NCBI GenBank assembly: GCA_964563435.1
Contig: CAZLXI010000009.1
Span: 70,341 to 134,340, forward strand
Source: Leadbetterella sp964563435
GTDB lineage: Bacteria; Bacteroidota; Bacteroidia; Cytophagales; Spirosomataceae
Length of the DNA: 64,000 bases
Reading direction: 5' to 3'
Positions 42,086 to 51,245 of this stretch are shown here, piece by piece. Positions within the stretch are counted from its first letter, which is position 1. Each line of letters opens with the position of its first letter. The notes beneath the pieces are model-generated. The model was given only the letters and a program-made list of their open reading frames with translations, was not told the DNA's origin and ran no database searches. The position numbers were made by a program, and so were the translations under genes.

Positions 42086-43129
42086 TTACACCTCATTTGC
42101 CATACGTGTAAACTTATTCCTGTACTCGATGGGCGTAAGTCCTGTGATCTTTTTAAATGTATCTCTGAACGATTTTGTGTCTGTATAGCCCACATCAAAC
42201 ATGATTTCAGATACATTCCTCCGGGAGGCTTCAAAAGACTTTTTGGCGGCTTCTATTCGTACTCTTTGTATGTACTCTATGGGTGTATTGTTGGTAGCGT
42301 CTTTAAATTTTCTTTCAAAAGTTCTCCGGCCGGTATGGATCAGTTCAGCCAGCGTATCTATTGATATTTTATTACAATAGTGCTTTTCGATATAATCCTG
42401 CACTTTCTGAATATCCTCATGGCCGTGATTTCGCTGACCTTTGAATATCGCAAACTGAGACTGACTATCCCGTCCGATATCCAACGCAAAATATTTTGAG
42501 ATCATGATAGCGGTTTCCTTGTCTGCAAACTTCTCTACCAGGTACAATATTAAATTCCATAAGCTGGTTGCCCCGCCACTGCTGTAAATATTATCGTGTT
42601 CGGTTATTATCGCGCCATCCTCTACTTCCACCTCCGGATATCTTTCTTTAAACTCGTTGATATAAGCCCAGTGCGTTGAGCATTTTTTACCATTGAGCAA
42701 ACCCGTTTCGGCTAAAAGAAAAGCGCCGATACACAAACTGGCAAGGCTTGAGCCATTCTCATGCAGTTTCTTAAAATAAGGTATCGCATCAGCATTGGCC
42801 TGAATTCCTTTGGTGGCATCACCAAAGGTAGGAGGTATGATCAGCAGGTCGGTTGCAGTCACCTCTTTAAGGAGCCTGTCGGTCTTTATGGTATATTCGC
42901 CGTTATTAGCGGGTACATATTCCTGTAAGCCCACATATTCCACTTTGAAAACAGGCTTTTTACCCAATGCGGTTAAAAACTCATTGGCGGTATGAAAGGT
43001 TCTGAATGGCGGTGTAACGGCCTCGATTACCCCATACTCAGGTACAAAGACAGAGATCTGCATATCAACCAGCGTATTAAGCTGCAAGATAAAAATAGTT
43101 TTGTCATAATCCACCCCTGTAATTGTCAT
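42086..43129 (-). CDS. GlxA-type AraC-family regulator with DJ-1/PfpI domain
   Basis: The protein has 347 residues from ATG 43129 (a GTG lies two codons upstream). The N-terminal ~190 residues are a DJ-1/PfpI domain with SLCIGAFLLAETGLLNGKKC and STHWAYINEF; the C-terminal ~100 residues hold two AraC helix-turn-helix motifs (ISIDTLAELIHTGRRTFERK, VSEIMFDVGYTDTKSFRDTF). Such regulators are usually activators. It is divergent from the SRPBCC-DoxX-VOC group, which has its own -7 element (TAATTTTG, 43162-43169), and probably controls it. Confidence 0.9.
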   Translation of the reverse strand: MTITGVDYDKTIFILQLNTLVDMQISVFVPEYGVIEAVTPPFRTFHTANEFLTALGKKPVFKVEYVGLQEYVPANNGEYTIKTDRLLKEVTATDLLIIPPTFGDATKGIQANADAIPYFKKLHENGSSLASLCIGAFLLAETGLLNGKKCSTHWAYINEFKERYPEVEVEDGAIITEHDNIYSSGGATSLWNLILYLVEKFADKETAIMISKYFALDIGRDSQSQFAIFKGQRNHGHEDIQKVQDYIEKHYCNKISIDTLAELIHTGRRTFERKFKDATNNTPIEYIQRVRIEAAKKSFEASRRNVSEIMFDVGYTDTKSFRDTFKKITGLTPIEYRNKFTRMANEV

Positions 43130-43205
43130 TTTCACAACAGCCGTAATTTCAGGTTATGCTGTAATTTTGAATCGTGAAATTTGATAAACAAAAAACGAAT
43201 TAACA

Positions 43206-43631
43206 ATGGCACAAGCAACAAGAATTACGGTAGAAGCAACAGTAAATGCTCCCGTGGCAAAAGTTTGGAAGGCGTGGAATACCCCGGACGATATCATACA
43301 ATGGAACACACCTGACCCGAGTTGGCATACCCCAAGCAGTGAAAACGATCTGAGAGCAGGCGGAAAGTTTAAGAACAGGATGGAAGCCAGAGACGGCAGC
43401 TTCGGATTTGACTTCGAAGGCATCTATGACCAGGTGGAGCTACATAAGGAAATTACGTACACCCTATCGGATGGAAGAAAGGCCACTACTTTGTTTACCG
43501 ACCAAAATGGTCAAACCCATATCGAAACCACCTTTGATGCAGAAACAGAAAATGACCCTGAATTTCAGAAACAGGGATGGCAGGCTATCCTCGACAACTT
43601 TGTGAAATATGTTGAATCAACTGATTTATAG
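43206..43631 (+). CDS. SRPBCC (AHSA1-like) domain protein
   Basis: The 141-residue protein is one START-like domain: ITVEATVNAPVAKVWKAWNT, ENDLRAGGKFKNRMEARDG, ITYTLSDGRKATTLF and the C-terminal helix QKQGWQAILDNFVKYVE. AHSA1-like proteins bind small hydrophobic molecules; the ligand is unknown. It leads a group with a DoxX-like protein, a broken SRPBCC fragment and a VOC protein. Confidence 0.88.
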   Translation: MAQATRITVEATVNAPVAKVWKAWNTPDDIIQWNTPDPSWHTPSSENDLRAGGKFKNRMEARDGSFGFDFEGIYDQVELHKEITYTLSDGRKATTLFTDQNGQTHIETTFDAETENDPEFQKQGWQAILDNFVKYVESTDL

Positions 43632-43651
43632 ACCGTTTGATAGTAAATAAC

Positions 43652-44014
43652 ATGAAGAAGAATAAAATCATCTTTTGGGTTGCCATGACCATCATTGTTC
43701 TTTGGGAAGGTGTGATGCCGCTTGGCACTCTGCTGTTTTCCCCGCAGTATGCGAATGCAGGTACAAAACCGTTGGGCTATCCCGACTATTTTGCTCATGC
43801 ACTTATCATTGCTAAAGTGCTCGGCGTATTTGCCATTTCGTATCCTAAAATACCCGGTAAGCTAAAGGAATGGGCCTATGCAGGACTCACCTTTAGTTTA
43901 ATCTTTGCATTTATCAGTCATGCCTGCGTAGATCAAAATATCGGGTATATGCTGTTGCCGCTGGTGGTATTGGGCATTCTGGCCGTTTGTTACGTGTATA
44001 ATCGTAAAATCTAA
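43652..44014 (+). CDS. DoxX-like four-helix membrane protein
   Basis: The protein has 120 residues from ATG 43652 (the TTG at 43637 is less likely). Four membrane segments and the pattern LGYPDYFAHALIIAKVLGVF followed by KLKEWAYAGLTFSLIFAFIS fit DoxX-like proteins of Bacteroidota. It follows the SRPBCC gene after 20 bases. Confidence 0.82.
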   Translation: MKKNKIIFWVAMTIIVLWEGVMPLGTLLFSPQYANAGTKPLGYPDYFAHALIIAKVLGVFAISYPKIPGKLKEWAYAGLTFSLIFAFISHACVDQNIGYMLLPLVVLGILAVCYVYNRKI

Positions 44015-44028
44015 ACAAAGACACCGAT

Positions 44029-44220
44029 ATGTTTGACGACCCTGATTTACCAGGAGAAATGACTACAACCCTATCGCTGAATGCGGTTTCGTGTGGCACC
44101 GAACTTAAAGTGGTACAGGAAAGGATGCCCGCAGTACCGGCAGAAATGTGTTACTTAGGCTGGCAGGAGTCGCTGGAGAAACTGATAAAGCTTACAGAGA
44201 CTGAAATTCCGGATGCTTAA
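44029..44220 (+). pseudogene. C-terminal fragment of an AHSA1/SRPBCC protein
   Basis: The 63 codons match only the last part of AHSA1-type domains (DPDLPGEMTTTLSLNAVSCG, then a WQESLEKLIKLTE-type terminal helix). The first ~85 residues of the domain are absent, and the sequence between the DoxX gene and this ATG is only 14 bases, so the missing part was deleted. It differs from the complete SRPBCC protein nearby and is not its duplicate end. Confidence 0.6.
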
Positions 44221-44231
44221 TTTGATCTGCA

Positions 44232-44624
44232 ATGGCTAACTCTGATCGTGGTAAATGGGTGAGTGCGGTTTTCATTACATTTTCCGGCAATTGCAGGAAA
44301 GCACTCACTTATTACCAAACCTGCTTCGGCGGCACCTTGCATTTTGAAGCCCTTGAAAAGGAATTAGAAGGTTATACGGAAGTGCCTGTTGTCAGCGGGT
44401 CGCTTGTTTCTGACAGCGTAATCATTTATGGTTCAGACCTCGTACACAACGAAGGAAGAACCCTCGGGAATTATCTGGCTATTTTTCTGCATTGTGAAAA
44501 TACAGCCACCAGACAAGCGCTTATTGAAAAGCTGGGATTTAATCAACAGGATCTTTTTGGAGATGACCAAAAACTGGTCGAGATAACCGATGCATTTGAT
44601 GTGAGGTGGGTGTTGGGGGTATAG
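44232..44624 (+). CDS. VOC-family protein, PhnB/glyoxalase-like
   Basis: The 130-residue protein has a single PhnB-type beta-alpha-beta-beta-beta unit pair: VFITFSGNCRKALTYYQTCF, GSLVSDSVIIYGSD, LAIFLHCENTATRQALIEKL and FDVRWVLGV. The usual metal ligands are not clear. It is probably co-transcribed with the preceding group. Confidence 0.82.
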   Translation: MANSDRGKWVSAVFITFSGNCRKALTYYQTCFGGTLHFEALEKELEGYTEVPVVSGSLVSDSVIIYGSDLVHNEGRTLGNYLAIFLHCENTATRQALIEKLGFNQQDLFGDDQKLVEITDAFDVRWVLGV

Positions 44625-44762
44625 CAACGTTGCAGGTCAACATTTAATGCTTTAAAACAAAAGGGGCGATGAAATAATTTTCACCATCTCTTGTGAAGTC
44701 AGGGGGATGGCATGTATTTACGCATAACACCCTGAAAATGAAAAAAAGGTTGTTGATTGATA

Positions 44763-44795
44763 AAAAATAAGGGGAATTCGCAATGAATTCCCCTT
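44763..44795 (-). terminator. Terminator of tRNA-Glu
   Basis: A perfect 11-bp stem (44769-44779 with 44785-44795) and five-base loop is followed, leftward, by a run of T (44768-44763). It lies three bases after the tRNA. Confidence 0.85.
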
Positions 44796-44798
44796 ACG

Positions 44799-44870
44799 TG
44801 ACCCTACGGGGAATCGAACCCCGGTTTCATCCGTGAAAGGGACGTGTCCTAACCGCTAGACGATAGGGCC
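44799..44870 (-). tRNA. tRNA-Glu (TTC)
   Basis: The reverse strand folds into a cloverleaf: acceptor GGCCCTA/TAGGGTC, anticodon arm with loop CTTTCAC giving anticodon TTC, and T arm with GGTTCGATTCC. The discriminator base is A; CCA is not encoded. Length is 72 bases. It has its own promoter and terminator. Confidence 0.95.
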
Positions 44871-44942
44871 GGCTGGTCCCATAAATCGAAAAATAGCGTA
44901 ACTTTTCACTTATGTCACGACCCCGTTTCCGAAATCGTGGTG

Positions 44943-44974
44943 CAAAAGTAGAGGCCTTTGGGGAAACTTCCAAA
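44943..44974 (-). promoter_or_regulatory. Promoter of tRNA-Glu
   Basis: Leftward TTTG (44974-44971), 20 bases, then TACTTTTG (44950-44943): a full match to the Bacteroidota consensus, about 73 bases before the mature tRNA end. Confidence 0.7.
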
Positions 44975-45144
44975 CGGACTTCTGAAAATAAATCGGACTT
45001 TTTAGACGGCGCCTGAACCGTTTTATTCCAAGGTTCTAATTATAAATGCTTTGGGGAGAGAAGATGGGAAGACGCCGGGACTTTAAGATAAATTTTTGAT
45101 CGCACCTGGCCGGATGAGATAAGAGTCTTCTATCTTTGTGCCCG

Positions 45145-46182
45145 ATGAATAGTGTATTAAAGTATTCTGTGGTAGTGCCCGTTTTTAACCGGCCGAACGA
45201 GATCCTGGAACTGCTGGAAAGCCTCTCTGTCCAGACCTTCTCAGACTTTGAGGTGGTGATCGTAGAAGACGGGTCTACTCAAACCAGTGAAGAGGTGGTC
45301 AAACAGTTTTCCACTCAGTTGAATATTCGCTATTACTATAAGGATAACTCCGGCCCGGGCGACTCCAGGAATTACGGAATGCAGATGGCCGGTGGAAATT
45401 ATTTCCTGATCCTGGACTCCGACTGCATCCTTCCGCCGGAATATATGGCGGAAGTGGACCGCTCACTCCGGGAGGATTATGCAGATTGTTTCGGAGGTAC
45501 CGATACCGCACTCGACAGCTTTACCGATATCCAGAAAGCCATCAATTTTGCCATGACCTCCGTGCTGACCACCGGGGGAGTAAGAGGCGCCTCGGAAAAG
45601 CTGGGAAAATTTCAGCCCAGGAGCTTTAATATGGGAATTTCAGAAAAGGCCTTCAGGGCGTCGGGCGGGTTCGGCAGAATTCATCCCGGCGAGGATCCTG
45701 ACCTGACCATACGCTTGTGGAAGCTGGGCTTTGAAACGCGTCTTTTTAAAAGTGTATCGGTTTACCATAAGCGGCGGATCGACTGGGGTAAGTTTTATAC
45801 CCAGGTCAATAAGTTCGGGAAAGTCAGGCCTATTCTCAACCGCTGGCATCCTGAATATGCTAAGCTCACCTACTTTTTCCCGGCGGCTTTCCTGGTGGGT
45901 GGTGTGATCGCGTGTGCGGCTCTCCTGCTGGGTTCACCCTACCCGATTCTGCTATATGTGCTGTATTTTGCAGCCTGCTTTTTGGTAAGCGCTGTACAGA
46001 ATAAGAGTGTGAAGATAGGGGTATTGTCGCTCCGTGCCGTTATCACGCAATTTGTGGGCTACGGTTCGGGTTTCCTGAAGTCGTTCTGGTCGGTGCAGGT
46101 ATGGGGGAAAAAACCCGAAAGTGTTTTCCCCGGCCTGTTTTTTTCCGGAACTTCCGGTAACGAATACCCACCCTCTTTATAA
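45145..46182 (+). CDS. Family 2 glycosyltransferase with C-terminal membrane segments
   Basis: The 345-residue protein has a GT-A domain: YSVVVPVFNRPNEILELLES, EDGSTQTSEEVV, NSGPGDSRNYGMQMAGGNYF, the metal-binding LILDSDC and the GEDPDLTIRLWKLGF acceptor motif. About 80 C-terminal residues hold two or three membrane segments. It probably adds sugars to a membrane-bound glycan. A -7 element (TATCTTTG, 45131-45138) ends six bases before the ATG, so the mRNA is likely leaderless; a TTG at 45136 inside that element is not the start. Confidence 0.88.
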   Translation: MNSVLKYSVVVPVFNRPNEILELLESLSVQTFSDFEVVIVEDGSTQTSEEVVKQFSTQLNIRYYYKDNSGPGDSRNYGMQMAGGNYFLILDSDCILPPEYMAEVDRSLREDYADCFGGTDTALDSFTDIQKAINFAMTSVLTTGGVRGASEKLGKFQPRSFNMGISEKAFRASGGFGRIHPGEDPDLTIRLWKLGFETRLFKSVSVYHKRRIDWGKFYTQVNKFGKVRPILNRWHPEYAKLTYFFPAAFLVGGVIACAALLLGSPYPILLYVLYFAACFLVSAVQNKSVKIGVLSLRAVITQFVGYGSGFLKSFWSVQVWGKKPESVFPGLFFSGTSGNEYPPSL

Positions 46183-46210
46183 AATAAGTCTCGGGTTAAA
46201 CTCTTCGTTT

Positions 46211-47515
46211 TTATTCGGCTTCAGGAAGCGACGCCAGCGTATCGTGACTGGCCCGCAGGATCTTGTTGGCCAGCTTACGGTCTATCTTCGCAGAAAGGAA
46301 TAATGATTCAAATTGTGATGGCGCCAGGTAAACGCCCCGTTGCAGCATGCCATGAAAGTATTTCCCAAATTTTGCCGTATCCGTTGATTTGGCCGTTTTG
46401 TAGTCGACGACCTTTTCTTTGGTAAAGAACAGGCTGTACATCGAGCCGATCTGGTTAACGGTGTAATCAAGGCCCAGCTCGCGGAGCGACTTATGCAGGC
46501 CTTCTGCTATATATTGGCCGGTTTCTTCCAGTTGTTCGTACACCTCTGGATGTTTTTTCAGGTGCTTCAGCATAGCCAGCCCTGCCGACATGGCAATGGG
46601 ATTACCGGATAAGGTTCCGGCCTGGTACATCGGACCGGATGGGGCCACCAGCTGCATGATCTCCTTTTTTCCGCCGTAGGCGCCCACGGGCATGCCGCCG
46701 CCAATGATCTTACCCATGGTGGTGAGATCGGGGAAGACGCCGAAACGTTCCTGAGCTCCGCCCGGAGCCAGACGGAAGCCCGTCATCACTTCATCGAAGA
46801 TATAAACGATCCCCTCCCGGGTACAGATATCGCGCAGCGCCTGAAGGTAACCCTCACCGGGCAATACACAGCCCATATTGCCCACCACCGGTTCAATGAT
46901 CAGGGCGGCGATCTGGCCTTTGTGCGCGCTGACCAGGGCTTTTACGGCTTCTATATTGTTATAGGGGGCTGTCAGGGTATCCTGGAGAACAGAGGGGGTA
47001 ATGCCCGGGCTGTCCGGTACCCCCAGACTGAGCGCGCCACTCCCGGCCGAGATAAGGAAAGCATCTCCGTGGCCGTGATAGCAACCTTCAAATTTAATGA
47101 TCTTACTTTTGCCCGTATAAGCCCTTGCCAGCCGGATGGCCGACATGGTAGCCTCCGTACCTGAATTCACCATGCGCACCATTTCAATGGAAGGAACCAG
47201 CTGGCATATCAACCGGGCCATTTCCACCTCTTTGATGGTAGGAGCGCCAAAGGAAAAGGACGAGCGGATGGCTTTTCGCACGGCATTTTCCACCGGAGCG
47301 AAAGCATGTCCGAGGATCATCGGGCCCCAGGAGCCGATGAGATCAATGTACCTGTTGTTATCTTCGTCGGTCAGGTAAGCTCCTTTGGCTCGTTTGATAA
47401 AACGGGGAATTCCTCCCACCGATTTAAAGGCCCTTACGGGAGAATTTACCCCACCGGGAATATATTTTACAGCCTCATCAAAGGCTCTTTCACTGTTTTT
47501 GGGTTTACGGATCAT
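46211..47515 (-). CDS. hemL: Glutamate-1-semialdehyde 2,1-aminomutase
   Basis: HemL converts glutamate-1-semialdehyde to 5-aminolevulinate for heme. The 434-residue PLP enzyme has GGVNSPVRAFKSVGG, the GCYHGHGDAFL loop, FDEVMTGFRLAPGGAQE and the PLP-Lys in TMGKIIGGGMPVGAYGG. It overlaps the next upstream gene by four bases. Confidence 0.96.
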   Translation of the reverse strand: MIRKPKNSERAFDEAVKYIPGGVNSPVRAFKSVGGIPRFIKRAKGAYLTDEDNNRYIDLIGSWGPMILGHAFAPVENAVRKAIRSSFSFGAPTIKEVEMARLICQLVPSIEMVRMVNSGTEATMSAIRLARAYTGKSKIIKFEGCYHGHGDAFLISAGSGALSLGVPDSPGITPSVLQDTLTAPYNNIEAVKALVSAHKGQIAALIIEPVVGNMGCVLPGEGYLQALRDICTREGIVYIFDEVMTGFRLAPGGAQERFGVFPDLTTMGKIIGGGMPVGAYGGKKEIMQLVAPSGPMYQAGTLSGNPIAMSAGLAMLKHLKKHPEVYEQLEETGQYIAEGLHKSLRELGLDYTVNQIGSMYSLFFTKEKVVDYKTAKSTDTAKFGKYFHGMLQRGVYLAPSQFESLFLSAKIDRKLANKILRASHDTLASLPEAE

Positions 47516-49155
47516 CGATATACTTCTTCAAAATGCTGGTCCCGGTATTTCACAATGGGCACAATGTCGTTCTGTTTTATTTTGTCACTGAAATCGTATC
47601 CGCTCAGGAGATAATCTTCTACATACTCTCCCCGCTCAATGTACCTTTGAAATGCATTAAGGCCGTCTTTCAGCATCGAACCGAAATAATGCACAATGTC
47701 ATACCCCAGATAGCTGTAGTAGGAGGGAAGACCCGAGGTTCTGTCGAAATAGGCTTTTTCAAATTCTTTTACGGGCTCCCGTTCCCGGTTGACATATTCC
47801 GGGTAGATGAGGGCTATTTTGTTGGTAAAGGGAGAGGTATTCAGCCGGTCCCAGTTAAAAGAGCTGGCCGTAAGAATAACCTCGCAGTCGATATTGTTCA
47901 TCGCTACGCTCTGCAGGAACCGGACACCCAGGTTATTGTCGGCCGCCAGAAAGATATGGCCCCGTTGTGGAGCCAGCTTCTGCCCGGTAAATTTTCCGAC
48001 CTCGTTAACGGTATACCCCCTCTTCCGGGCCTCTGCTGCGTAGATCTGAGCAAAGAGGGAATCTTTCCTGGCTTCACCGAAGTACACACTCACGGTTTTC
48101 GGCAAACCGGATGAGGCCGCATAATCTAGCGCCTTTTTGGCCTGTTGAGAATGAGAAGGCTGCATCAGGAATGCATTTTTGGATTCGGTAAGGAGTGAAA
48201 GGTTATTGGAAGTAGGGTGCACGTGGATCACCCGGTGATCATTCACGAATTTCTGGGCCAGCGTATTCGGGGCAGGGTAGAGGGGGCCCACCACCAGGTC
48301 CAGGTCCGAAAAACCGGCCTTTTTCTCCGCATTTTTGAATGCCTGGGCATCGCTTTTGATATCGTAGGTATGGAGGCTTATATGTACCCCCCGGCTATTC
48401 AGTTTTTCTGCTGCCACGGTCATTCCTGCATAGATATCATAAATATACCGGAAGGAAGCAGCGGTGGGGTCGGCACTGCTGAGTTCGAACGGAAGAAGAA
48501 TTCCGAAATTGAGCACCTTATCGTATGATTTCTTGGCGACGGAAGGGCTTCCTTCTGGTTCTTCCGGTTCGAGTAACCCGAAACGATTGGTCAGCATATC
48601 CGAAAGCTCAAGATCAGCTTTGGTATTGTACCGGTTGCTTTGGATCTTATCAACCAGCGCGCGGGCAACGGGTTTGTAATTCGGGTATTTGTTGTACAGG
48701 CTTTTGAGCGCGGCTATGGTTTTGACGTTCTTCATGTATTCATCCATGACCCGTAGCTTCAGCGGGTTGAGGGCTGCATTGTCTATTTCATGCAGCGTTT
48801 TCAGTCCTTCTTCGTAATAGCCTTCTTCGAGGTTGATACGGGCATAAAGAATTTTTGCTTCATCGATCTTATCCCAGTCGGAATAAGAGGTCAGCAGGTT
48901 CCTGTACAGGATCTTTGCCTGGTACTTGTTCCCCTTTTTTTCAGCAGCCTGCGCGGCATAAAGGTAAGCATAGGGGGCTACGGCATTGGCATGGTTCCGG
49001 TTGGTGAGGGTGGAAAGTTTGCTGAAGGCCTCGTCATAACGGGCCTCTTCAAACAGGCTAACCCCCTCTTTGTAGACATTAAAAAATTGCTGTTCAGAAA
49101 GTTGGGCGAAAAGCTTACCCGAGCAAATCAATAAGAATAAGAGCGACTTTTTCAT
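47512..49155 (-). CDS. TPR protein fused to a periplasmic-binding (LivK-like) domain
   Basis: The protein has 547 residues from ATG 49155, with signal peptide MKKSLLFLLICSGKLFAQ (a start at 49203 would hide it). Residues ~20-200 are TPR-like (YDEAFSKLSTLTNRNHANAV); ~215-547 resemble a type I periplasmic-binding protein (NFGILLPFELSS, GMTVAAEKLNSRGVHISLHT, DLVVGPLYPAPNT). The arrangement recalls LpoA-type envelope proteins and Bacteroidota ABC-binding-like proteins; no ABC permease is nearby. It overlaps hemL by four bases. Confidence 0.8.
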   Translation of the reverse strand: MKKSLLFLLICSGKLFAQLSEQQFFNVYKEGVSLFEEARYDEAFSKLSTLTNRNHANAVAPYAYLYAAQAAEKKGNKYQAKILYRNLLTSYSDWDKIDEAKILYARINLEEGYYEEGLKTLHEIDNAALNPLKLRVMDEYMKNVKTIAALKSLYNKYPNYKPVARALVDKIQSNRYNTKADLELSDMLTNRFGLLEPEEPEGSPSVAKKSYDKVLNFGILLPFELSSADPTAASFRYIYDIYAGMTVAAEKLNSRGVHISLHTYDIKSDAQAFKNAEKKAGFSDLDLVVGPLYPAPNTLAQKFVNDHRVIHVHPTSNNLSLLTESKNAFLMQPSHSQQAKKALDYAASSGLPKTVSVYFGEARKDSLFAQIYAAEARKRGYTVNEVGKFTGQKLAPQRGHIFLAADNNLGVRFLQSVAMNNIDCEVILTASSFNWDRLNTSPFTNKIALIYPEYVNREREPVKEFEKAYFDRTSGLPSYYSYLGYDIVHYFGSMLKDGLNAFQRYIERGEYVEDYLLSGYDFSDKIKQNDIVPIVKYRDQHFEEVYR

Positions 49156-49211
49156 TGAAGTTAAGTCTGGTTGAAAAAAATATGGACTGCAAAAGCAGCC
49201 CAATTTACGAA

Positions 49212-51056
49212 TTATTTTTTTCTTTTCTGTTGCTGTTGCTTTTTCAGCTCATCGCTTTTTCGCTTCATCTCTTCAGATGCCTGCATCTGCTTTTCCAGAA
49301 AATCACTGAATTTATTCTTCTTTTGCGGCCTGGTCTGATAGTTCCGCTTATTATTTTCCAGGATGGCCAGGATCTTTTCCTCATTTACAAAGCGCTTTAC
49401 GATCAGCTGTTGCGCGATGGTCACCAGGTTGGAAACCAGGTAATAGAAGCTCAATGCTGCCGGGAAGCTGTTCAGCACGAACATAAAAACCACGGGAAAG
49501 AAGTAGGAGATCTTCTTCATATCGATCGGCCCGGGCTGATCCGGTGTGTTCTGGTTATTATAATAGGTGAATGCCAGACTGGATATGGTCATCAATACCA
49601 CAAAAAGGCTCAGGTGGTTACCCAGGATCGGGAGATTAAAGCCCCATTGGATCAGGTTGTCGTAGGTGGAAAGGTCTTTGGCCCATAGGAATTCCTTCTG
49701 ACGGAACATTGTCAGGTTCGGAAACAGGAAGAATACCGACATCAGGATAGGCATCTGAAGCAACAACGGAATACAACCGCTGAGCGGATTCACGCCCACC
49801 TGCTGATAAAGCTTCATGGTCTCCTGCTGTATTTTAACGGTATCATCGCCCACTCTTTCTTTAATGGCATTGATCTCCGGTGCCAGAACCCGCATTTTGG
49901 CGGAGCTCATGTAAGACTTGTAGATGAGTGGCGTCAGAACCAGCTTGATGATCAGCACCACCACAATGATCAGGAAGCCGTAATTGGAAACGAATGATTC
50001 CACCCACGTAAAGAGGGGTACAAAAATGTAGCGGTTAATGGGTTTTACAATGTCGTAACCCAGGTAAAGGTTTTTCTGGAAGTCGTTACCCACTGCTTTC
50101 AGGTCTGCCAGCTCATTCGGCCCGAAATAATATTTGAACCGTGTTTTATTTCCGATCAGGTCGGCATAAGGGATCTCTGCGCTGGCCCGGGCGATTTTAA
50201 CCGTGGTCGAATCCTGAGCCGGAGTCTCCAGGCTGAATCGGGCACGATCAAAATACGAATTTTCAAAGACGATACCGCTGGTAAAGTATTTCTGGTAGAA
50301 GGTGAACCATTTAACAGGGAGCTTGGCATCTTCACTGTTACCCGACAGGCTGTTGGCACCTACCGCTTCAAAAGTATTTTCTTTATCGAAATAGTTGATC
50401 TGCGAGGCTTTCCGGTTCTCTTCCAGGTCATTTTCCAGCACCTGGATATGGTTTTCCCAGTTGAGCACCACCGGTGCATTCCGGAGCACACCTTCCAGGT
50501 CCTGTGTGCTGATATCATGCTCTATTTCGAAGCCTTTGGCCGCCAGGGTATAGGTTTTTTGCAATACTCCTCCCTGTATCTGCGCGGTAAATACCACACT
50601 TTGCGATTTTCCGTCCGGTACGGTACCGCTTACGGCATCTGTAGCAAAGCTGACATCGCTGAGTTTCAGCGAGCCGGTTTGCGTAGGGATCTCGAAGTCG
50701 AGATTCGAGCGGGTGCCGTCGAAAAGCACCATTTCGACATCTTTATGAGCAATAAAGTCATTATAGGTCTTGTAATTTTTGAGTGCCACCTGCCGGATCA
50801 CCCCGCCTTTGCTGGAGAAGGTCACCCTCAGGTCCTGGTTTTCCAGAACAATCTCTTTTTCAGGTACATTCTGCACTGTACTGTCGAGCAGAGGGTTTAC
50901 AGGTTTAGGAGCGGCTACGGCTTCCGAAACTTTAGCAGGTTGTTCTTCTTTAGGGTCAACGGAAGCTTCCGGTTTATAAAAAAATGAATACGCCGTGAAC
51001 ATGAGTACCATCAGCAGCAAACCGATGATATAATTTTTGTCTATTTTATTTTCCAT
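49212..51056 (-). CDS. yidC: Membrane protein insertase YidC
   Basis: The 614-residue protein has an N-terminal membrane segment (IIGLLLMVLMFTAYSFFY), a large periplasmic beta-domain (about 60-340) and the Oxa1 core with five membrane segments (LVLTPLIYKSYMSSAKMRVL, NPLSGCIPLLLQMPILMSVF). The C-terminus is a Lys/Gln-rich tail, as in Bacteroidota YidC. It inserts membrane proteins alone or with SecYEG. Confidence 0.96.
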   Translation of the reverse strand: MENKIDKNYIIGLLLMVLMFTAYSFFYKPEASVDPKEEQPAKVSEAVAAPKPVNPLLDSTVQNVPEKEIVLENQDLRVTFSSKGGVIRQVALKNYKTYNDFIAHKDVEMVLFDGTRSNLDFEIPTQTGSLKLSDVSFATDAVSGTVPDGKSQSVVFTAQIQGGVLQKTYTLAAKGFEIEHDISTQDLEGVLRNAPVVLNWENHIQVLENDLEENRKASQINYFDKENTFEAVGANSLSGNSEDAKLPVKWFTFYQKYFTSGIVFENSYFDRARFSLETPAQDSTTVKIARASAEIPYADLIGNKTRFKYYFGPNELADLKAVGNDFQKNLYLGYDIVKPINRYIFVPLFTWVESFVSNYGFLIIVVVLIIKLVLTPLIYKSYMSSAKMRVLAPEINAIKERVGDDTVKIQQETMKLYQQVGVNPLSGCIPLLLQMPILMSVFFLFPNLTMFRQKEFLWAKDLSTYDNLIQWGFNLPILGNHLSLFVVLMTISSLAFTYYNNQNTPDQPGPIDMKKISYFFPVVFMFVLNSFPAALSFYYLVSNLVTIAQQLIVKRFVNEEKILAILENNKRNYQTRPQKKNKFSDFLEKQMQASEEMKRKSDELKKQQQQKRKK

Positions 51057-51245
51057 TCAGGAATTTGGTTAAAACTCGGCGCAAATTTCGGAAAAAATAT
51101 TCACTTTATTCAACCCATTTTGGATTAAGTGGATGTAAAGATGGATGGCCGGTTATGGCACCGGGCATATTTGGTGTATTGCCTGGCCGGTTTTAATTCA
51201 TTATCAAAGAAATTCCGTATTTAACCCCGATACAAAAAACAGGGC
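51057..51245. other. Intergenic region between yidC and the YceI-like gene
   Basis: It contains the yidC control region and a G/C-rich stretch near 51145-51195 with short complementary segments (TGGCCGG repeated and inverted GCCAGGC-like pieces). I see no gene here. Confidence 0.3.
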
